Position numbers and translations under genes: made by a program. Source: Brachionus koreanus (Eukaryota > Rotifera > Eurotatoria > Ploima > Brachionidae). From it: a stretch of 64,000 bases of DNA. Numbering within the stretch: position 1 is the stretch's first letter; every line of letters begins with the position of its first letter. The stretch spans positions 453,226-517,225 of the forward strand of contig PJRA01000508.1 of assembly GCA_016987375.1 (NCBI GenBank). The letters run 5' to 3'. Positions 13,421 through 24,960 of the stretch are shown piece after piece. Below the pieces are notes generated by a model. That model was not told where the DNA came from, searched no databases, and saw nothing but the letters and a program-made list of their open reading frames with translations.

Positions 13421-14860
13421 ATGAGCGTTTTACATGAACAAAACATGGACGAGATCGAAGCTAATTCGACTCAGTCCTCGTATGATGAAGAAGTAAATCA
13501 AACAAGCCAAGAAGACGAATATAATGAATACAATTCTGTACATAATGAAGACAACAACTTTGAGGAATATGAGGAGGCTAATGACGAAAATCAGACCTTT
13601 GCAAGCGAAGAAATGAACGATAAAAAAGCCAAAAACGTTAAAAGCAAAGGACAAGTGCAATCACCAATTGTGAATTCGGCAGACAATCCAACAAACACAT
13701 GTCCTGAATGCGGAAAACAATTCAGTACTTCGTCTGGTCTAAAACAACACATGCACATTCATTCAAGTGTCAAGCCGTTCATATGCGAAACTTGCTACAA
13801 AGCGTATACTCAATTCTCCAATTTATGCAGACACAAACGTTCACATATGACTGGCAATAATGGTGCGTCCACAACACCTTCAAGACAAAAAACAAACATG
13901 GGACAAAATATGTCTTCACTATTCAAATGTAGCAATTGTACAAGTTCGTTTTCGTCTCAATTAGCGCTAAACAAGCACAAGAAAACTTGTGAATCTGTGA
14001 CTCAAAACTCGCAAAATTTAGCTGCAAGTCTTTTGGCTGCCGTTCAACAACAACAACAACAAACAGCGTTTAAAACGAACAATCATTCATCATCGCCACT
14101 AATGGCCAACTCTAGTCCAAAATATTCATCAAAAAATATAATTCAAAACAAAAAACTACTCGGCAAACAAACAACTAGTCATTTGGCAAGCAATTGGCAA
14201 CAAACAAGTCAATCAAATATTTTCGATGCGAGCTCAGCAGCAGCCGCATTTACGGCCGCTTTGTCTGCTGGTCAACAGCCAAACAATTTGTTCAATTTGT
14301 CCGCATTGTCTCAATTTAATCCGTTCATGACAAAATTTTCATCATCGTCGACCGCCTCCTCTTCATCGTCCACATCACCAACACAGTGCTCGCCCATTTC
14401 AGCACTCACGACAAACATTCAACAACACTACATGCATCAATTGCTTCAATCTGGTCAATCAAATCCAAATTTTTATCAACAATACTTGGCAATGTTGCCT
14501 CTACTGCTGGCTGGTCAACAACAAGCAATTGATTTGTCAAATTCGGCATCGAGTTCTCTCTCAACATCGCCATTGTCAACAACAAGCACTTCTGAACACA
14601 ACGATGAGTCGCCAAACAAACAAAAAAAGCAGACAAATCCGGCATCGCCGTCGCCATCAACATCGTCCAATTCATCAATTAGCTCATGTTCTAAAAATCA
14701 ATTGCAAACTAGTCTGTCTCATAAGCGATCTTTTAACGAGGCAAATGGCATTATTTCGCCTTCTTCGTCCAGCTCGTCCTCTTCTTACTACAATAAAAAA
14801 GAGGACGAAGAACCAATTGATCTTAGTTGTAAACGAGTTAAAACAGCCGAGTTGTATTAA
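13421..14860 (+). CDS. MECOM/EVI1-like C2H2 zinc-finger protein, copy 1
   Basis: Single coding exon of 479 residues; ATG 13421 lies 24 nt after a splice acceptor (AG at 13395-13396), so a 5' non-coding exon is expected upstream. Residues 1-90 are acidic. Then come three fingers: C94/C97/H110/H114, C122/C125/H138/H142 and a C2HC-like C170/C173/H186/C190. [17 protein letters not shown] and [12 protein letters not shown] match fingers 5-7 of vertebrate MECOM/PRDM16 and fly hamlet. The rest is S/Q/A-rich, with AIDLS and a near C-terminal PIDLS (465-469), a match to the PxDLS CtBP-binding motif. No PR domain or C-terminal finger cluster is present. It is likely a nuclear repressor that recruits CtBP. 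Its twin lies 7.4 kb downstream. Confidence 0.82.
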   Translation: MSVLHEQNMDEIEANSTQSSYDEEVNQTSQEDEYNEYNSVHNEDNNFEEYEEANDENQTFASEEMNDKKAKNVKSKGQVQSPIVNSADNPTNTCPECGKQFSTSSGLKQHMHIHSSVKPFICETCYKAYTQFSNLCRHKRSHMTGNNGASTTPSRQKTNMGQNMSSLFKCSNCTSSFSSQLALNKHKKTCESVTQNSQNLAASLLAAVQQQQQQTAFKTNNHSSSPLMANSSPKYSSKNIIQNKKLLGKQTTSHLASNWQQTSQSNIFDASSAAAAFTAALSAGQQPNNLFNLSALSQFNPFMTKFSSSSTASSSSSTSPTQCSPISALTTNIQQHYMHQLLQSGQSNPNFYQQYLAMLPLLLAGQQQAIDLSNSASSSLSTSPLSTTSTSEHNDESPNKQKKQTNPASPSPSTSSNSSISSCSKNQLQTSLSHKRSFNEANGIISPSSSSSSSSYYNKKEDEEPIDLSCKRVKTAELY

Positions 14861-14881
14861 ACCAAATCAAAAGTCCATTTT

Positions 14882-14887
14882 AATAAA
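14882..14887 (+). terminator. Polyadenylation signal of MECOM-like copy 1
   Basis: AATAAA lies about 22 nt after the TAA stop, followed by a T-rich stretch. It supports ending the gene here rather than splicing on to a C-terminal finger exon. The twin signal is at 22293. Confidence 0.6.
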
Positions 14888-14928
14888 GAATATTTCTTGT
14901 TTTTTAGTTAATTATTTTTTTAGAGAAT

Positions 14929-17900
14929 GATACGAGGAAATAATCAATCAACAAACATACATTAATTTCTTAATATTTGGTGTGTTTATTTAAATGTTAA
15001 TTTAAGATTTAAAAAAAAAATCTCATAATGTATTTTTGACAAATTTTTTTTTTCTTATTTTCAAGTTAATTTACTATCGTTCATTTATGTTTATTTTTCT
15101 TGATATTTTCTCATTTGCTTAATATTTTTTTGTTGATTTATCTATTCATTGGTTGTTTCTTTATTTTTTTCCTGAGTTTTAAAAACATATTTACTATTTT
15201 TTAAGATTTTTAACAAAGTTTAAAATTTTAATTTATCGATATAAAATTTTGAAAAATAAAAGTTTTTTCAAAAAAAAATTTTTTTAATCATTTAAAATTT
15301 TGACTAAAATCAAAATCCTAATAACTAAGATCTCGATTCACTTTAAAAAAAAATTAAAAGTATTATCATCTTTTTAAAAAAAAAAAAAAAATTTTTTGTC
15401 ATCATTTAATCTCATTATTTTAAAATTTTAATTTTTAAATACTCTATTTTCTGACATTTTATTTTTTATTTAAATTTTGAGTTATTTAAAATTTTTTTTA
15501 ATTTCAGTGAGAGATTTTTCTCCGTTAATTATTTTGTTATAAATTAATTTTTTTAAATATCTAGAGAAATGTACAAAAATTAATCGATGGGGCTTAATTT
15601 GACAAGAGAAATGTCAATTTGATTTTAAGGTATGTCATAACCCAATCAATCAAAGATAAGAGTAATGCTCAAGAGATCGCAGGATTAGATAAGTTACTAT
15701 TGAAATTATGTGCCGCTAGAATATAATTGTCCCTTGCGTGATTTAACTTAATCGGTGTTATCTTAAAATCAACTAATTAATGCTAGCAGGAGGCAATTTA
15801 TCTGAGAGAAAGCTATTATTCCGAGATAAAGTAATTGCAGGTTTTTTAGTGTCAAAGGAATGAAATTTGATTTTTACTAATGATAAACGACGCTGCAAGA
15901 ATGCTAGAGCTAATTATTAGTTTCTCAACAATCAAAGCTTTTGTTTAATGACCTGAAGAGGCTGAATATTCGGCTTTGATTTCTAACGGTGTTCTCGAAA
16001 AGAAAGAGGACACTTTTGAAAAAAAAAATTTGAATTTGATAGATTTCTCGAACTTTAAAAGAATTACGACTCGGTCAATTGTAATTAATTTTTACCGTTG
16101 GAGAGAAAAAAATGGAATTTTAATGATAACGAGGCTATCAATTAATTCAAACATCAAAGATAAATGACTTTTTAATATTGATTTGAATATTAAAGCTTTT
16201 TGTGTGTTTCTTTTTTCAAATCTCGCAAGAGAATAATTGATTTAATTCTATTGTTCGAGATTATTCATTGAGATAAGTGTCATTGTTATTCTAATTATAA
16301 AATGGAATTTTCCTCTTGAACCGTGTCCGTTTCATGCTAAATTAATGTCATGTTTGCTCAATGAGATTTTGTTTACGTAACTATGTGATAAGGTAATTGG
16401 GTTAGAAAAACATCATGTTTTTGTTACAGATTTTCAGTTAATGGAATTTTGAAGAATTATGCCGATGTCAAAAAAGTTACTTAATTAAAACAACATTTTA
16501 TGTATGCATAAACATCAAATGTATTTATTTTAGTGCTAAAATAACTCTTAAATGAATTAATGGAACCGACATAATCAGCTCATTCAAAACAAAAAAAGAA
16601 AACTCGACAAATATCATACCTCTTATTCGGTTAAGATAAATGGCTATCTAGCATATACATAAAATGGATCGGAAGTGTCGAGAGTTTTCAATTTGATGAG
16701 CTTTTCCCCAAAATAATTCAAATAATATTCTATATAGTAATTCTGAATTTTCCATTTAAATTAACCGAAAATAAATTGTCTAAAATTCCACGATAATTTC
16801 GACCTTTTTTGATACTTTTAGTTTTAATATTTATTCAAATCGCAAATAGTCATACAATTTTCTCTAATAAAAATATTTTAACACTCTTTGACATATTGGT
16901 ATACAAAAAAAAACCTCTTTATTTTATTGATTTATTTTTAAGATTATTTTTTTTTAAATTAACTTAATTAAAATTTAAGCAGAATTTTTATTATCAGTAG
17001 AAAAAAAGATGAACATATTGAGACTTTAATAGGCTTAAAGAAATGGCGTTTAATGTGATTCTGATTAGAATTCCCTTTGCAAAGGCAGCTTCTAAAGTTG
17101 ACCCTTCACTTTGAATAAGTTAAAATAAGAATGCATAAGAGAACCATATAAAAGCTGATTAAAAATTTAATATTTTTCCAATCTAATTTATTCGATTCTA
17201 AGATGATGAAATTTAATAAAAAAGGTCAAAGTAGGAAAAAAAATCTTAAACTCTCTCAAGGCCAATTGAATACCATTTATTGTCAAGTAAGAATTACAAA
17301 TAATGAATATATTCACCGTTTTGCTGATGACCTAGTCACAATGAGTTTTATAATAATAAAGAGCAATTAAGAAAATGAGATGGTTTTGAAAGTGAGAAAA
17401 AAATAGATCAAATATTTCTTTTAAAATATATATTCTCTTAATAGCTGAAAAAATTTAAAAAAATTGAATAATTAAAAAAAGCATTTAAATTATTTAATTA
17501 TTCAATTTTAAACAATATTTTATAAATTTTAATCGAAAAGTAAATTATAAAATTTAAATCAGAGTGGCTCGATGAGGTTTTAAAAAAATGAAACTTAAAT
17601 TTTTGATAGGAATAAATTTTAAAGTTTCTTTTAAAAACTAAGAATTTTGTTTTTAATTCTTAAAAAAATCTAATAAATTTTCAGAAAACAAATTTAATTT
17701 TTCTATTAAACTAGATTTTAAATCTTAATTAATAATCAGCCGAGGTTTTTAATCTAGATAAAATACTTGAAAATCGACTAATTTTGATTTCTTCTTCGAT
17801 GTATTAGAATCCATTTTGATCCATAATCCTAAGTATTTAAGAATTTTGAAATAATTAAATGTTTATTTTATTTAAAAAAAATTCATAAAATTGAAAGATG

Positions 17901-20806
17901 GCTTTTGTTAATCCTTTATTTATGAAAAAAATTTATGGATCCGATTTTAAAAGTTATCTTCATTTGCAGTATTTTTTTGTGAAATAAAACTAAAGGAACA
18001 GACGTTCAGGTTCAGCATTTTGACTATTGATACACTATTACTATAATTGAAAAATAATTTTGGGAAAACCCAGAGATTGTCCTAATGAAAATACCCTCAC
18101 GTTTGCATTACAAAATTTTCTGCAAAGTAAAATTGTTAGTTCCTGAAAAAGTAAGGCACTTAAGTCTATTATATTACTTAGCACTTGAAGGTCTGATCAA
18201 TGCTTGTATCTTTGGAATAGTTCATTGAATCCTAATCAATTATTTTTGTTAGGTAAATAAAATTTAAGCCTTCAAATAAAAAACATATATTGAAATTGAA
18301 TGAGCTATTTTGAAAATACAAGCATTAGAAAATAGTATAAAAACGACACTGGGGTTTATAGTGCTATATTCAATAGGGGCATCGATCAAGTAAACTGAAC
18401 AAAACCTTTGGCTAAATGCAATTCATTATTTTCACCTGGGACCTTCTGAACAGATCGTTAAAGATTGCATACATAAAACTTATTCACCAATTGAATAGCA
18501 AACAAATGGAAAAAGGCCGAGAAAGTGATAGATTAACATTTACATTCTATTTTTCTAAATTATTTTTTCTTTGTTTTAATTTTTTTTTTTACATCGCCTT
18601 CTCGGCTTTCACTGAAATAAAAAAAAATAAAGAAAATAAATTTAAGAATAAATACGAAAATTTAAAGGTAAAAGTTTATCCAGCTATTCTTTCAGAATAA
18701 AAGATTATATCCAAAAAAAATGCTCCCAAAATATCTTTTAAATTAATGAACTTAAGTCACTGACAGAAAATTTAATTCAAATAAATTGTTTAAAATAATT
18801 CTATTTTATAAAGCTATTTTTCAGAACAATTCATAAATTAACTAAAATTTTTTTTAAGAATGATTGAATTTTTCTTAAAATTTTTTCAATTATTAGATTT
18901 GGTTCAAGGTTTTTAGATTTATAAATTAAAGTCAAAAATCAAAATCCGATTGAACCGATAATCGAATAGAATAATGGAGTAAAAGTATTTGATTAATAAT
19001 CATTCTATTGCTTTTTTACAAAAATATCAGCACTGAAGCTTTCAGTTATATTGAAAAACTAAATTTCAATGGATACTGAAAAGCATAATTTAAAACGCAT
19101 TAGGGCTAGTAGTATTTTTCTATTTATTTTTAAGATTTATGAATGAAAAGTAGTGAAAAAAAATCTAATAATCAAATCAAATAGCCGAAAATTTACACAA
19201 GTCAAAATATTATCATTTATTTGGTTTGAGACTAGTTTAAAGCTATTTTTAAAGCTATTTCTAAAACTTAATATTTAAAATAAAGTTGTTACTATGGAAA
19301 AGTTGAAAAAAAAACTGAATAAACATCACAAAAGAGAAAAATTTAAATTTGAATTAAAAAAAAAAAGATTGATTTTTTAATTTAAAAACTTAAAGTGAAA
19401 ATTATAAAATGCTTTTGAATAAATTAATTTTAATTATATTTGTCGTATTGACAGGTAAAAATCTAAAAAGAATTGATTAGAAAATTATCAAAACTTCAAG
19501 TGAATCTTAATTCAGGTATACGAGAAAGGAAAAATTAAAAAGGTTTTAATAAATTTAACCACCACGTTTAGCAGGCATTTCGACTCACACATTCCAGGTT
19601 CAATTAAATAATAAACGAAAAATTCACAGTTGTTTCCTCAAGACATTCTCAGCATGTCATTTTTTTTGAAAAATCAACTAATCCAAGTTATTGAAGCATT
19701 TCACATACAAAATCTATTGATTTTAAAAGCTATTTCGACTTCTAAAAATTAAAACTTAAATTAATATTTTTAGGGTTTAAATTTACTTTTGCTAATTAAT
19801 GAAATAATGTTTTGATGTCTAAGCGGTTTGAAATAGAAATATTTAATTTTTTTGTCGACTAAAAAATTATTCTTTATTTTTTTTGTCTTAATTCATTTAA
19901 AAAAAATTGTGGTATAACTTAAAAATTCGTCTTTGTTTTTTGAGCAACAATTTAAATTAATGAAATGCTGTTGAATTGAAATTTTCAAGTTTAATTACCA
20001 ACTTAAAATGACCAACTATTTTTTAGCAAAGAAAAAACTCATAAAAATTTAATTATTAATAAACAAATTTTTTTAAAAAAGCTTTTTTTTTCGCTTTATT
20101 ATTCATTTGTTTCTGTTGGCAAAAAGAGTAGACCAAATTGTTTGTGTAATTATAACGCTTGAGTATATCTCAAGTGGTGTGCAATTTTCAGATAATTTTT
20201 ATTTAAAGAATTAATTTTTAATTTTTTATCAGATACCTGATTGGGCTATATTGCCATGACAATGTAAACAAAAAGTGATCTGTTTGTTTTAAAAATCAAG
20301 AAATATAAGTTTTTAGAGGTATGCTAAGCAATTATTCTTTATCTGCGATAAATGTCTTTCTCGATTTCTCTTTTGGAAAAAGAAAAAAATGACATTATTT
20401 GCATGTAAATTATTTTTATTGATTAAAAAAAATTCTAGATTTAAATTTAATGTTTGCTTTCGTCAAAAATTCAATTTTGAATAAATTCAGCTAAAAAGGA
20501 TAATCTGATCGAGAAAAAAAGAAGATAGTTTTTAGATTTAAACAAAGTGCTTTTCCTATACGTATAAAAAAATTATGTATAATGTTCTCTCATTTAAAAC
20601 CAATTCATGTAATCTTTATAAGTCGAATAGTGATCGTGTGAAAACTCCTATCCTAATTAGAAGAAATGAAAACACTTAAGCATGATAGCTTGATCATAAT
20701 CAAATAAAGATTAATGTTTGAAAATTAGAACTTAATTTTTTATATATTTTTTAAAATTTTAAAATGATTTGAAAAAAAAAGCTTAAGTATTTAATTAATT
20801 TATTAT
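14929..20806. other. 5.9 kb interval between the two MECOM-like copies
   Basis: No supported gene. 14929-15560 is A/T low complexity. 15560-16700 is more mixed, with recurrent GATAA/TTATC words, and is a candidate regulatory segment by inference only. A degraded LINE end lies at 18430-18650. The sequence directly 5' of copy 2 is unrelated to that 5' of copy 1, apart from the last few bases of the acceptor. Confidence 0.4.
18430..18650 (+). mobile_element. Degraded LINE 3' end with hairpin tail
   Basis: A broken frame around 18435-18500 reads HLGPSEQIVKDCIHKTYSP, resembling the WNxLPExIVxAxSxxxFK end of jockey/CR1 reverse transcriptases. About 100 bp further on is the unit ACATCGCCTTCTCGGCTTTCACTGAAATAA with an A-rich tail, matching the tails at 3701 and 49746. 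The link between frame and tail supports a shared LINE family. Too short to be functional. Confidence 0.4.
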
Positions 20807-22339
20807 TATTTAGATTTGATTTTGTTTCAAGCTAAAAATGAGCGTTTTACATGAACAAGACATGGACGAGATCGAAGCTAATTCGACTCAGTCCTCGTAT
20901 GATGAAGAAGTAAATCAAACAAGCCAAGAAGACGAATATAATGAATACAATTCTGTACATAATGAAGACAACAACTTTGAGGAATATGAGGAGGCTAATG
21001 ACGAAAATAGTTTTTTTACCAACGAAGAAATGAGTGAAAAAGAAACTGAAAAAACAAAAGAAGCAATTTTATTACCTGGAGTTTACAAAATTGAAAACCC
21101 AGCTAATGCATGTCCTGAATGTGGCAAACAATTTACTACACCATCAGGCCTTAAACAACACATGCACATACATTCAAGTGTTAAGCCATTTGTGTGTGAA
21201 ATATGCTACAAAGCGTATACTCAATTCTCCAATTTATGCAGACACAAACGTTCACATATGACTGGCAATAATGGTGCGTCCACAACACCTTCAAGACAAA
21301 AAACAAACATGGGACAAAATATGTCTTCACTATTCAAATGTAGCAATTGTACAAGTTCGTTTTCGTCTCAATTAGCGCTAAACAAGCACAAGAAAACTTG
21401 TGAATCTATGACTCAAAACTCGCAAAATTTAGCTGCAAGTCTTTTGGCTGCCGTTCAACAACAACAACAACAAACAGCGTTTAAAACGAACAATCATTCA
21501 TCATCGCCACTAATGGCCAACTCTAGTCCAAAATATTCATCAAAAAATATAATTCAAAACAAAAAACTACTCGGCAAACAAACAACTAGTCATTTGGCAA
21601 GCAATTGGCAACAAACAAGTCAATCAAATATTTTCGATGCGAGCTCAGCAGCAGCCGCATTTACGGCCGCTTTGTCTGCTGGTCAACAGCCAAACAATTT
21701 GTTCAATTTGTCCGCATTGTCTCAATTTAATCCGTTCATGACAAAATTTTCATCATCGTCGACCGCCTCCTCTTCATCGTCCACATCACCAACACAGTGC
21801 TCGCCCATTTCAGCACTCACGACAAACATTCAACAACACTACATGCATCAATTGCTTCAATCTGGTCAATCAAATCCAAATTTTTATCAACAATACTTGG
21901 CAATGTTGCCTCTACTGCTGGCTGGTCAACAACAAGCAATTGATTTGTCAAATTCGGCATCGAGTTCTCTCTCAACATCGCCATTGTCAACAACAAGCAC
22001 TTCTGAACACAACGATGAGTCGCCAAACAAACAAAAAAAGCAGACAAATCCGGCATCGCCGTCGCCATCAACATCGTCCAATTCATCAATTAGCTCATGT
22101 TCTAAAAATCAATTGCAAACTAGTCTGTCTCATAAGCGATCTTTTAACGAGGCAAATGGCATTATTTCGCCTTCTTCGTCCAGCTCGTCCTCTTCTTACT
22201 ACAATAAAAAAGAGGACGAAGAACCAATTGATCTTAGTTGTAAACGAGTTAAAACAGCCGAGTTGTATTAAACCAAATCAAAAGTCCATTTTAATAAAGA
22301 ATATTTCTTGTTTTTTAGTTAATTATTTTTTTAGAGAAT
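20807..22339 (+). repeat. Duplicated block, copy 2
   Basis: Counterpart of 13390-14928. Similarity begins at the splice acceptor and ends at AGAGAAT just after the shared AATAAA (22293-22298). The internal segment 21007-21204 is diverged, at roughly three-quarters identity over finger 1 and lower before it. Confidence 0.9.
20838..22271 (+). CDS. MECOM/EVI1-like C2H2 zinc-finger protein, copy 2
   Basis: 477 residues in one coding exon; ATG 20838 follows a splice acceptor (AG at 20812-20813) exactly as in copy 1. Residues 1-57 match copy 1 except D8 for N8. The next ~30 linker residues are essentially unrelated, and finger 1 differs at several positions ([17 protein letters not shown]) with many silent changes too. 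From [10 protein letters not shown] onward the proteins are identical except M191 for V193. All zinc ligands and the PIDLS CtBP motif are intact, so the copy looks functional. It may be a paralogue, or an alternative terminal coding exon of one transcription unit; the genomic sequence alone cannot decide. Confidence 0.82.
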   Translation: MSVLHEQDMDEIEANSTQSSYDEEVNQTSQEDEYNEYNSVHNEDNNFEEYEEANDENSFFTNEEMSEKETEKTKEAILLPGVYKIENPANACPECGKQFTTPSGLKQHMHIHSSVKPFVCEICYKAYTQFSNLCRHKRSHMTGNNGASTTPSRQKTNMGQNMSSLFKCSNCTSSFSSQLALNKHKKTCESMTQNSQNLAASLLAAVQQQQQQTAFKTNNHSSSPLMANSSPKYSSKNIIQNKKLLGKQTTSHLASNWQQTSQSNIFDASSAAAAFTAALSAGQQPNNLFNLSALSQFNPFMTKFSSSSTASSSSSTSPTQCSPISALTTNIQQHYMHQLLQSGQSNPNFYQQYLAMLPLLLAGQQQAIDLSNSASSSLSTSPLSTTSTSEHNDESPNKQKKQTNPASPSPSTSSNSSISSCSKNQLQTSLSHKRSFNEANGIISPSSSSSSSSYYNKKEDEEPIDLSCKRVKTAELY

Positions 22340-22798
22340 TTAATAATCTAATTAAAAAAACCTTATCTTTTATTGTTTAAAAGCATTTATATTTATTTTT
22401 TAATATATTTAATTATTTCACGAGTTTTTAAAATTTAAACTCAGCTTTATTTTATAATTTTATTGAAAATAAAGTTAAATAAAGATTTTTTTTCTCTTGA
22501 AATTTTTTGTTTAACTAGTTAAAATATTGTTCATATTTTTCTTCTGAATAACAGTTAATTTTGAAATTCTTAGTAATTTACTAGTAATTATTGATTAATT
22601 AATTTTATCAATTTAATTCAACAAATTAATTTATTTATTCAATTAATGATTTAATTTAAATCAAATAAAATTATGATTGTTCTTTAATAATGATTGTTTC
22701 AAATAATTTTTTAAAGTTACATTTTTATTTATTCTGTTATTTTTTTTGGTTTTAATTGAAAAAAATTTTAAAAAAAAATCAAAATTTTTATTATTAAT
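22340..22798. other. Gene-free AT-rich spacer
   Basis: Low-complexity A/T sequence between the convergent MECOM-like copy 2 and the tetraspanin. Nothing recognisable beyond short 3' UTR sequence of both genes. Confidence 0.5.
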
Positions 22799-23671
22799 TT
22801 ATAAATAATAGCTCGTCATATAGAGTTGGTCATTGTCGTTTTCCGATCTCCCAAAATTTTCATAAGCATTTGATTCAGCATTTTGCCAAACAGATTTTTC
22901 TTGATCTTTCTTATCAAAAAATATCATACACAATAAATACAACGATAAAACTAGCAATATTAATTGAAACAAATTCAGGAATGCAATAGACCAGGCCACA
23001 TAAATCTCTATTTTCATATAATAGTTTTTAACTAGATTTTCGCATCCAACTTCATGAAATTTGTTCATTAAAACACAGGTCAAATCATAATTGTTAACAC
23101 AGCATGAATGTGGAATTTTGTAAATATAGCTTGGAGAAATGGTGATGACATTGTTGTTTGTTTTAAAAGCCGATTTGGGATCCGTATAGGACGACTCGTA
23201 CCAGTCCTTTGGAGAATTCCATCCACAACATTTAAAATTGTAATGCAAGTAATCCATTGCTCTTGAATGCACTGAACTGTGACCATATTGATACTTGATT
23301 AGATGTAAAATTCGCTCCTTAAACTCTTTAAAATAGTTGATACTTTTGATATAAAGATAAATAGCTACTGAAAACTGAAGGATAAAAATAGTAAATAGCA
23401 TTCCAAAATAAATAAATAAGATCCAACTTTTTTCGCTCAAAATACCAGAACATCCTACAAAGCCAACTATTAGCAAAAAAATTGAAAAAGCACAAATGAA
23501 GTACATGAATTCCAAATATTCTTTTCCATATTCTTCTTTTATTAGTTCGTTTACATGATTTGGATTAAGGTAAAGGAAAACAGCTCCAATTAAGAGTCCC
23601 AGACCGAGCATAAAATAAAATGTATTGAATATGAATAAGCACAATTTGAAAAGTTTGAAGATCCATCTCAT
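22799..23671 (-). CDS. Tetraspanin
   Basis: Single-exon gene of 290 residues with ATG at 23671. Four membrane segments lie at about residues 10-35, 55-78, 84-108 and 223-251. The large extracellular loop between the third and fourth carries the family signature CCG (148-150, in FKCCGWNSPKDW), then PHSCC (187-191), C199 and C210, allowing the usual disulphides. Length and topology fit canonical tetraspanins, which organise membrane microdomains with integrins and other partners. Palmitoylatable cysteines are near the membrane (C11, C74). I could not assign it to a specific TSPAN orthologue. Lack of introns contrasts with its neighbours. Confidence 0.9.
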   Translation of the reverse strand: MRWIFKLFKLCLFIFNTFYFMLGLGLLIGAVFLYLNPNHVNELIKEEYGKEYLEFMYFICAFSIFLLIVGFVGCSGILSEKSWILFIYFGMLFTIFILQFSVAIYLYIKSINYFKEFKERILHLIKYQYGHSSVHSRAMDYLHYNFKCCGWNSPKDWYESSYTDPKSAFKTNNNVITISPSYIYKIPHSCCVNNYDLTCVLMNKFHEVGCENLVKNYYMKIEIYVAWSIAFLNLFQLILLVLSLYLLCMIFFDKKDQEKSVWQNAESNAYENFGRSENDNDQLYMTSYYL

Positions 23672-24740
23672 TTTGAAATTCTAACAGTAAAATAATTTCT
23701 GTTTGGCTTTTATCGAAAATAATTTTTAAAATAATTTTTTTCATATTAAAAAAGGTTTCTTAGATAAATGTATTTTTTAATTAAGGTTATAATTAAAAAT
23801 TTTTGTTCTTCTCTTGTTACTGATAATTTTAGAAATATGCAGCAAAATTTTTTTTAATTAAAGTAAAACAGTTTTTTTAATATTCTTATTATTATTGACC
23901 ATACAAATGTTATCTTTAGATTTTTTTATTCAAAGATAAATAATAACAAAATTATTATTCTATGTCGAATAATTTAAAGACCATCTCCAATTAGTCTACA
24001 TTATAAGTCGATTAGTTTTTTCTAAAATTGTTCAATTACTTAGAACTACAATGAAAAGCTCAAAAATTTAACACTTGAAGCACTGACTTGTTTAAAAAAT
24101 TTACTAGCTAATCAAGATTTTTTTTAAATTCACCTTTTATTGTATAGCTTTCCCTCAATTTTAGACTTGGTTGAATATGATCCATATTTAGACAATGCAG
24201 ATCAGTTTCTTTTCTATATATCATTTTAAATATGATTTTTTTTAAATTATTGAAATTTTTAATTTAATTATTAGGATGCTTTATTAATTTTGAAAACAAA
24301 TATATAAGAAAAAGTTCATCTAACCTTTTGAATTAAATTTTTAATCTTTTTTGAAAATTAAGAAAAATATCGCGAATTTTTAAAGAGAGAATAGAAAAAA
24401 TGTCCAAATGGTATTATTAGTGCTTTTAAGTAAAAAAAATAAACTCAAAAATTTGGCTCAATGACTGACTTTGGTCAAGAGAAAAAAAATTATATCTTTT
24501 AGATTTATTAATAGAAAACAAAGTTAATTCAACTCATCACCGATATCAAATTAAACTGTTACTGTCTGATCTGGCACAGAGACAATTTAACCAAGTTGAA
24601 AATGTGGAAAAAAAATTTATTACGAGAAAAAATGTCACGGCTGCATATCAAAAGCTTCTAAAAGCTGTTACAGCAATCAGTTATTATCTAAAATTGTATT
24701 CTTGTTGTAGAAACAAAGGTCTTCTGATTTTCTATAGATT
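23672..24740. other. Gene-free AT-rich spacer
   Basis: No supported gene. At 24068 the words TTAACACTTGAAGCAC resemble the left terminus of the TTAA elements described elsewhere, but no matching right terminus was found. Upstream promoter sequence of the tetraspanin must lie here; no TATA assignment is possible in such AT-rich DNA. Confidence 0.4.
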
Positions 24741-24749
24741 TGCATCTAT

Positions 24750-24960
24750 AATGAGTATAACGCTTAAAGAACCGGTGTCGGGGCATATGTTTAAACCCCT
24801 TTCATGAAATAATGGGGGACCGGTTTCGACTGGGAAAAATTTGCAGTGTAGATAATCAACTCGATGCAGTAGCTTCTCTGTCAGATCGGAGCTGTTGCTC
24901 AAAAAGATATTTGAAAAGGAAATGAGAGCCTCCCCACTATCCACTACTTTTCAGGTAAAA
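24750..24960 (+). mobile_element. Fragment of a dispersed LINE family (internal segment)
   Basis: GTGTAGATAATCAACTCGAT and TCAGATCGGAGCTGTTGCTC recur, with changes, in 820-1010 (minus strand) and 33520-33665. One frame of the shared part reads like DQLDAVTSVRSELLLKKVLEKE, suggesting retrotransposon coding sequence. This copy is cut on both sides and has stops. Confidence 0.45.

Larger units (their letters stand above)
13390..14928 (+). repeat. Duplicated block, copy 1
   Basis: Shares near-identity with 20807-22339 from the splice-acceptor region through the short 3' UTR, ending at AGAGAAT. Only 13590-13793 differs strongly. Outside that segment I see two base differences in the coding part: 13442 (Asn/Asp codon) and 13997 (Val/Met codon). 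Flanking DNA on both sides is unrelated between the copies. Confidence 0.9.

Noticed and set aside
14406..14678. 90-codon antisense frame within the MECOM-like gene (and its twin at 21817-22089)
   Set aside because: It is the shadow of the S/Q-rich coding frame on the other strand; its conservation simply follows the duplicated block.
14529..14930. Overlapping +1 frame at the end of the MECOM-like gene (twin 21940-22380)
   Set aside because: Arises from CAA/TCA-rich codons of the real frame. It lacks any domain, and the two copies lose similarity past the block end.
24069..24435. Possible third CACTAGAAGC-type TTAA element
   Set aside because: The left end TTAACACTTGAAGCAC is suggestive, but no matching right terminus beside TTAA could be found.
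24604..24944. Two overlapping ~70-codon frames on opposite strands
   Set aside because: Both fall in or beside the repeated LINE segment and contain no independent features.
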